DNA of 64,000 nucleotides from Pampus argenteus. Taxonomy: Eukaryota; Chordata; Actinopteri; Scombriformes; Stromateidae. The notes beneath the pieces were generated by a model. That model was given only the letters and a program-made list of their open reading frames with translations. It was not told the DNA's origin and ran no database searches. The position numbers were made by a program, and so were the translations under genes. The DNA lies in NCBI GenBank assembly GCA_036937835.1, contig CM072860.1:6403001-6467000 (forward strand). Direction: 5' to 3'. Each line of letters opens with the position of its first letter. Positions within the stretch are counted from its first letter, which is position 1. Below, in pieces: positions 58,241-64,000 of the stretch.

Positions 58241-61200
58241 TTAATAGGTCAAAAACGCACATCACCACCTGGATTTGTTTGGTCGAATGTGGCCACACTC
58301 CACCCGTTAAGCATGATTCCTCCTCTGTTGAGCAATGAGGGGTATTAATAGTCTGCCAGCACGTGGCACATTAACATAGATCAATATATCCTGCACTGTC
58401 CATTCCCACAACTCTCCTAACATGCTGATTACAAGAAAGGTCTCCTAAAATAAAAATTGGATTTTTGTGTGGTTTAAAAAAAAATATATATATATATCAA
58501 AATCTCCCCTTGATCCCTGAACTGGGGCTCTGTTTTTCTGTTGGTTTCCAAAAATGTTAAGAATAATTCAATAACTAATATATTCAACATCCAACTCAAA
58601 TTCCTTCTGATGTTAAATTATATCCCAGGATCCTGTTTCATGTAAAAATATCAGATAAACTAAAATCTGAGGACTTTTCATAGGACTTTATAGCATCGTA
58701 CTGATCATTACAACATTCACTAATTCCACTGTTTGACAAGGATTTCCTTTCATTCTGCAGGAGAACGTCGACAAGCACTTTTATGGGGATATAACAGTAA
58801 ATTATGTCATACATAAATAACAAATCATCAAACGAACACATACTTAAAGCAAGTTCAAAGACAGAAAATAAAGCGCAGAACACAGAAACATAATTAGGTT
58901 TCAAAATAGCTTTCTGATCCCAACAAAGGCTTTAAAAGGGCACTTTTTCAAACACTCTGGATTTTGGGGAAGTTGCAGTCACAATCCCCAAATGTCAGCT
59001 TCTTCCTTTTATGTAGTGATCAGCTTCAGGCAGCACATTGTTTTTGCCACAGGCCATATGAGCAGCATATGTTTTATATACTAATTCGACAAAAATATAG
59101 CCTGCAAAGATTTCCCATCTGGATAATTGATTAATTATCTCTCTTCTAACACCTGAGTCAAACCTGTGTTTATAAATTTTAATATAACGAGATAAGTGGT
59201 GTATTTGTTAAAATTGGTTTGGTAAAATTGAAGGTAACATGAAGGTAAATATTAAAATCCACATGTCTACCAAACACATATATATTTGTAACAACATGAG
59301 GCCTTTTGAACAATTATCAGCCCACTACTGGCATTGTGGAGCTCTTATTATTGCACTGAAGTGATGTTTTTATATCTTTTTAAAGCATTTAATACGAGGG
59401 CAGGAAAAAGCTAAGCATGTAACTGCTGCTGCTGCTGCAAAAAAGACCCGTTGCAGCATTCAATTTTTTGAAATGGAAAAGGCTTTTGATGTGTTATTAG
59501 CTGGTGTTCCTGGGTGTATTTTATCATTTCATGTGCAATAATAAATGCTTTACAACTGCACAGGATGTGGACATTTTCTTTAAAAGGAGAGTTAGAGAGT
59601 TAGGCACGTTGCAGGAGAGACAAATAAATTAACATTTAATGAAAAGCCTCTAATTAGTTTGGTCTAAATAGGAGAAATCAGCTGTTGCATGCCATGTTTG
59701 AATCTATCTAAAGAAAGAAATACACTGTGAGGTCAAAATCAATGGCTGCACACCCGACTTCTCTCGATCTGTAACGTAACCTCTGCTCATAAACCTTCTT
59801 TGCATTACACGGGCACGAAAAGTGCAAAGGAATAACGGCAGAATGTGACAAGCAATCTTACATTAAGACTCAAGTTTTACCCGACCTGACCGACCGCCTC
59901 TGGCGGTGTGCTCCAGAGCGCGGCGTTGTAATGAGTAAAGAAAGAGAAAAGGTCTGATAGATGCTGAACGCTAAAAATATTAACTTAAGATACTCAAGTT
60001 AAAGCAGGAGTTTGCTTCTTACTGAATATGAAATATGACTAATCTGGTGGATTTGAAGGAACCAATGAATCAGAATAGAATCCATATTAGAGTCATTAAA
60101 CTCCAATAAAGAATCAAAGGATTTTCTAATGTTTATAGGCAGGTAATTGACCCCTAAGGTAATCTTAAATTCAAAATGAATTGTATTACATATACAGTAT
60201 AATTATATTGTATAAAGGGCTTATTTTATATGTAATTTGATTTATTTATGTCACAGAAATCATATCACAATTACTGTAGTCTTCACGGTCGGTGAGTACA
60301 TCTTGCATATCATAACACAACTGGGTTAAGTCGTTAAAATGTCATGACGCACACATACAAGGAACTAATTAAACTATGGCTGCAACTCATTTTCACCACA
60401 GTGACATTTTCAAGTTTAAACCCCAAAAGTGACATAAAACAAAGAACAGCCCTTAAATAGATCAGCTGAGGTTGTTTGATATTGGAATGGTGTTTCATAA
60501 AAACTGAGATATACCTTATGAAATTATTGGAGGACGGTCTATTCAAAAACATTTACATACATTTTCTGAGATATAGAAATGAAATAGAGAAAGCCATTGG
60601 TTCAACTGAAGGCATATCGCTGAAAAAACAGTAAAAGACAAAGAGACCTCACGCTAAAAGCTTCTGTATGATAGCTTGACAGGAAAATGAATTCATTCTC
60701 AGGCATCTGACAGACCAAATGTGTCTTCCCCCCTTTTTCGAGGAGCCACTTCACTAAATGTGAAATAAAATACCTTACCCACTGTGGATTCAAAGTGAAA
60801 GACATGATGGAGCGAAAAAGGAAAGGACAAGACGACGAAACAGCAAGTGGAAAGTTGAACTCGTTGAAACGTTTCAGGCTGGGACCCGATGAATCAGCGG
60901 ACAAATACAGCAGCGTGCAAACATTAAAGTCTGAGTCGCATTACAATTTGTGCAAATGTTTAATTGTTTGTCTTGGCATGAAGCAATATTCAATACAAAT
61001 AAGATTCATTATTCTTTGCAACAGGCAAGATAGTAATGTGAGTGATTTAGCACAGCATACAAATTATGTCAAGCCCTGAAAGTAAACCTGAGCGCCTGTG
61101 AGGGGATAATAGAAGAATTATTGACATTCTGAGGACAGAGTTCAGTGCCAAGTAATGTAAGCTGCATAAGAAAAGAGGGTTTTTAGGGGGTTTTTATCAT

Positions 61201-63099
61201 TAAGACATTTTTAATCTCTGTTGTTGTCTGCTGCTGTACAGTACAGTAATAAATGTTTAAAATAGGAAGAATATAAAGCCGTGAATGTCTGAATCAAAAG
61301 TATATGACAAAAAAAAAAACCCCCAAAACTGTCTAAAGTTTGTAATACTCACGTCAATCATGTTATTTTATAAAATTAAATTTAAAAAACATTACATATC
61401 ATTCATAACAGAAAGGTGATTTTACAGTTTACAATTGTGTTTATTATCTCTTCTCCATCTTTTTATGATGAACAACGGTTTCCTAGTTTACCACTAAACA
61501 TCTTCCCTGCCAACAAAGTCAACAGTCAGACTTTACAAATATGTTCATGGAGCAAACGGAGCAAATTCTGATACGTAGAATAATTTTAAACGTGTGTTCA
61601 TTGTTTTTCACGAGTGTGGCTACTAAATTAAATTCGCCTCACAGCCCAGAACGGTTCCTGGAGGTTTGGTAAAGCGTAGCAACCTGCAGGCGTAGCAACA
61701 ATAAGCGGCGGACGGTTAATTCCGAAGAAACACACTTGCATGATATATTTGTATATTGGTATATGAATTATGAGTGGAAGTGCTATAATCCAATGCCTGT
61801 GCCAATAACCAGCACTTTATATGACTAAATGATGAACCGTTTACTTTGAAATAGATACATTCAGCCAAACAATGCATTAAAAATGTAATTAAATATAAAT
61901 CTGTGCTTGCGCATACATTCATTAGTAATCCTTTATTAATATTTCTGATGTGTCCACTTACAGTCATGATCTCTGCCTGTAAAGCAGCATCAGAAAGGCC
62001 CTGAGTGGTGGCTGCCTGTAAGCTGTGGCTGATGCAGACGTCTTTCCTGCAGACTTTACGTGTTTGACAGCTGGTTGTCTCAGACTGACTCTGTATTGTA
62101 CCGCTGCTGTAAACTCAGTGTCTTTCTTTAAACGCACATCTACAGCTGATTGGGGGCTCATTGATACATTCAAAGCCAGCACATCTGACAGGGTATTTAT
62201 TAATCATTTTTGCTCAGTAGTTATTACTGGAACGCCTGTCAGCGCATCACAATACAGGGTTGAAACTAACTGTGGTTTAAAAGTCTTCCTATATTAGTCC
62301 TTTGATGATATATTTTTTTTGGTATGTCGATAAATGTCAATGTAAATGATCCAGCAGTTTTAAGCAGTGTGAGTCAAAAGTTTTTTTTTCTTTTTAAAGT
62401 TTCTTTTTTTTTTTTTTAAATCATCATTATAAACAACAGCAAATGTAAACAACTCACGAAAAATATAAAATATAATTCAATCTGAAGTGCAATCTTGAGG
62501 TATCTTGAGTGCTGTGCAATGCTTGATGCTTTCAAAGGATCCCCTCGAGGAATATAAAGGTAAGCGACACATTCAATACAAAAGTTGCAGCATTCCAGTT
62601 GCTTGATGGCAACTATTTCCTTCTTACTAAGTCGTGTAAATATGTTCTTGACTTGTGTTTCCTTCAGAGAAGTGAAAATAAATGTACCAGTAGAATAAGA
62701 ATATTTCACTCTGTTTCAAGTATTTTCTAAAACCTAGTTTCATTTTTCTTGATTCTAGTGCCGTAACCTGCCTTATTCTTTCTTGTGTCAAGAAACAGAA
62801 TCATTTTTTGGAAAATTCTTAAAAACAAATCAATTTTGTTTTTTTACTGGAGACAGATTTTTTTCACTTGTTTTAACAAAAAAAAAAAAAAAAAAACAAC
62901 AAAAAAGGTGTTTAGGATTCAGGTGAAGACAATAAAAGAATCATTCACCACAGCTTTAGACATTTATAGTTTTAGATCAGTTATGTCAAGTCATGTTTGT
63001 TTGTTTTGGTCATAAACGCAATGAGTCAGTGCAAATCACATCCATTTGATTTTTGTTTGAGGTATAATGCTGATCTACTTTAAGTGCTTCTTATGAGTG

Positions 63100-63231
63100 C
63101 TACACCTTCTCTGATTCTTCTCTGGACGTCTTCACAGACTGCATCGGCACCTCGTCTGAGGTATCCACCTGGTTGACATAGGCCTGAGAATCCTGCTCTT
63201 CATGCTGGTACCTCGCAAAATTCACAAAGAC
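63100..63231 (-). CDS. Last coding exon of an ABCA-subfamily ABC transporter (partial gene)
   Basis: After a TTGCATTTACATTTTTAG acceptor, the minus strand reads 43 residues, from VFVNFARYQHEEQDSQAYVN to a C-terminal ESEKV and TAG. VFVNFA is the conserved C-terminal motif of ABCA full transporters (known to matter for lipid efflux in ABCA1). As I recall, the last ABCA exon also begins at this residue, just after TTL(D/E)Q, so the phase-0 start fits. The upstream exons lie to the right of the window; nothing resembling the penultimate exon occurs in 63.24-64 kb. The tail after VFVNFA does not end in the PDZ-type tail of ABCA1, so I cannot say which ABCA member this is (ABCA1, 4, 7 or 12 types are all possible). 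Family-level call only. Confidence 0.72.
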   Translation of the reverse strand, partial: VFVNFARYQHEEQDSQAYVNQVDTSDEVPMQSVKTSREESEKV

Positions 63232-64000
63232 CTAAAAATGTAAATGCAAGAGAGAGTGGTGGTTAAAGCCAAAGGCAAGACAAAGGCTAATAATACACAG
63301 AGTACTTAAAGGCCTGTGGACACCCCCCCCTCCCCTCCCTTCACTCTGCCTCTAAAACAAACAGAAATAGTGGTACAGACAACTGAATGTCTTGCCAGAC
63401 AAGGGCTATGAAGCATCAAGTAAGCATCCAGGCTCACACAGTGAATGTCAGTTTGACATCTTTGACCAGCTGAGAAAGAGCATAAAACAATCATTCTTCT
63501 CTCTGTGATGCCCATTTAATGTCAGAAGAAATCAATCCTATGGCGTTCATAAAAAACCAGTGTGTATTTCATTGTGCTGTAAACACCGCTGTAGCCGGGG
63601 CTTTTTATTCTCTTAGCATTCGCTGTCTGTTGTATTAAGGATTTTTTATTCCACAGAGAAAGCAACAAAGAGGATCACATAAAAAGATAAGAGCATTGCT
63701 TTTTCATTAAAAGCCTTTCAGTGGCTGTGTGGACATAAAAGGACATGTGAATTACTAGATTATATTTAAAATTGAATGGGAAAATAATAAAAAGAAAATA
63801 TCCGGACCAATTCCGCCAGAAACAAGGCCTCACAGATTAATGAGATCCATGAATTAAATCTCTTTCATAGCTACACACTAGCCCATAAATGAAACAGGCT
63901 CATGTCTAAGGTAATGAAAAAGTAGACAGGAAGTTTTTACATTTCGATAAGCTATACAGACATATATATACGGACATATAGACATGGAAACCTATGTATA
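63232..64000 (-). other. Part of the last intron of the ABCA-type gene
   Basis: Sequence upstream of the terminal exon acceptor, up to the window edge. It is AT-rich, with a short C-run near 63326 and no coding resemblance on either strand. The frame at 63306-63515 (minus) is judged to be chance. Confidence 0.55.

Larger units (their letters stand above)
51557..63099. other. Intergenic region downstream of the ABCA-type gene
   Basis: No gene recognised. A word-diverse block at 54.65-54.88 kb and one with TAATTAG at 59.44-59.72 kb look enhancer-like. 55.65-56.23 kb resembles a retroelement tail. Long microsatellites lie at 57224 and 58195. The 3' UTR of the ABCA-type gene must lie in the right end; the first clear AATAAA on the minus strand is at 62201-62196, about 900 nt from the stop. 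Confidence 0.4.

Noticed and set aside
1..64000. CRISPR arrays, operons, phage or bacterial insertion sequences
   Set aside because: No regularly spaced repeats, no compact co-directional coding. Intron-containing genes and fish repeats show this is animal nuclear DNA.

Overview
This is vertebrate nuclear DNA, almost certainly from a teleost fish. Three things point there: a split gene with GT-AG introns as short as 76 bp, many long CA/GT microsatellites, and degenerate dispersed repeats of types I recognise from ray-finned fish genomes (Tc1-like and hAT DNA transposons, a LINE, a Gypsy-like LTR relic). No operons, ribosome binding sites, CRISPR arrays or other prokaryotic features are present. 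Nearly all open frames longer than 60 codons are chance frames in AT-rich DNA; several begin at codons other than ATG.

Only two protein-coding loci can be supported, both on the minus strand. The first is a complete gene at 37667-34412: six coding exons that join in frame into a 330-residue protein recognisable as CAAP1 (caspase activity and apoptosis inhibitor 1). It has a CpG-rich promoter region, an in-frame stop upstream of its start codon and a poly(A) signal about 210 bp past its stop. The second, at 63231-63100, is the last coding exon of an ABCA-subfamily ABC transporter, recognised by the VFVNFA motif; the rest of that gene lies beyond the right edge.

Layout. 1-34 kb is a gene desert holding two degenerate copies of one dispersed repeat (1.15 and 7.1 kb), a decayed Gypsy-like gag-pol relic (11.6-12.5 kb), a small hAT-type MITE with intact inverted ends and target-site duplication (14.15-14.3 kb), repeats at 18.9 and 20.6 kb, and several microsatellites. 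34.2-37.8 kb is the caap1 gene. 37.8-63.1 kb is a second gene-free interval, with a cluster of decayed transposons (a LINE reverse-transcriptase piece and a Tc1-like transposase piece, 43.8-44.85 kb) and five exact copies of the PBX-PREP/MEIS decamer between 42.95 and 56.2 kb. 63.1-64 kb holds the ABCA exon and part of its last intron.

The two genes have no evident functional link: CAAP1 is linked to apoptosis control, ABCA proteins move lipids. I found no previously undescribed gene system. The best leads are regulatory or structural: the PBX-PREP decamer cluster, a second CpG-rich promoter-like patch with an E2F consensus inside caap1 intron 1, a 14-bp-arm hairpin at 9.8 kb, a 44-bp perfect palindrome at 33.7 kb, a NAGNAG acceptor at caap1 exon 2, and a consensus-matching CTCF-type motif just past the caap1 3' end. 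All motif calls were made by eye and are unconfirmed.
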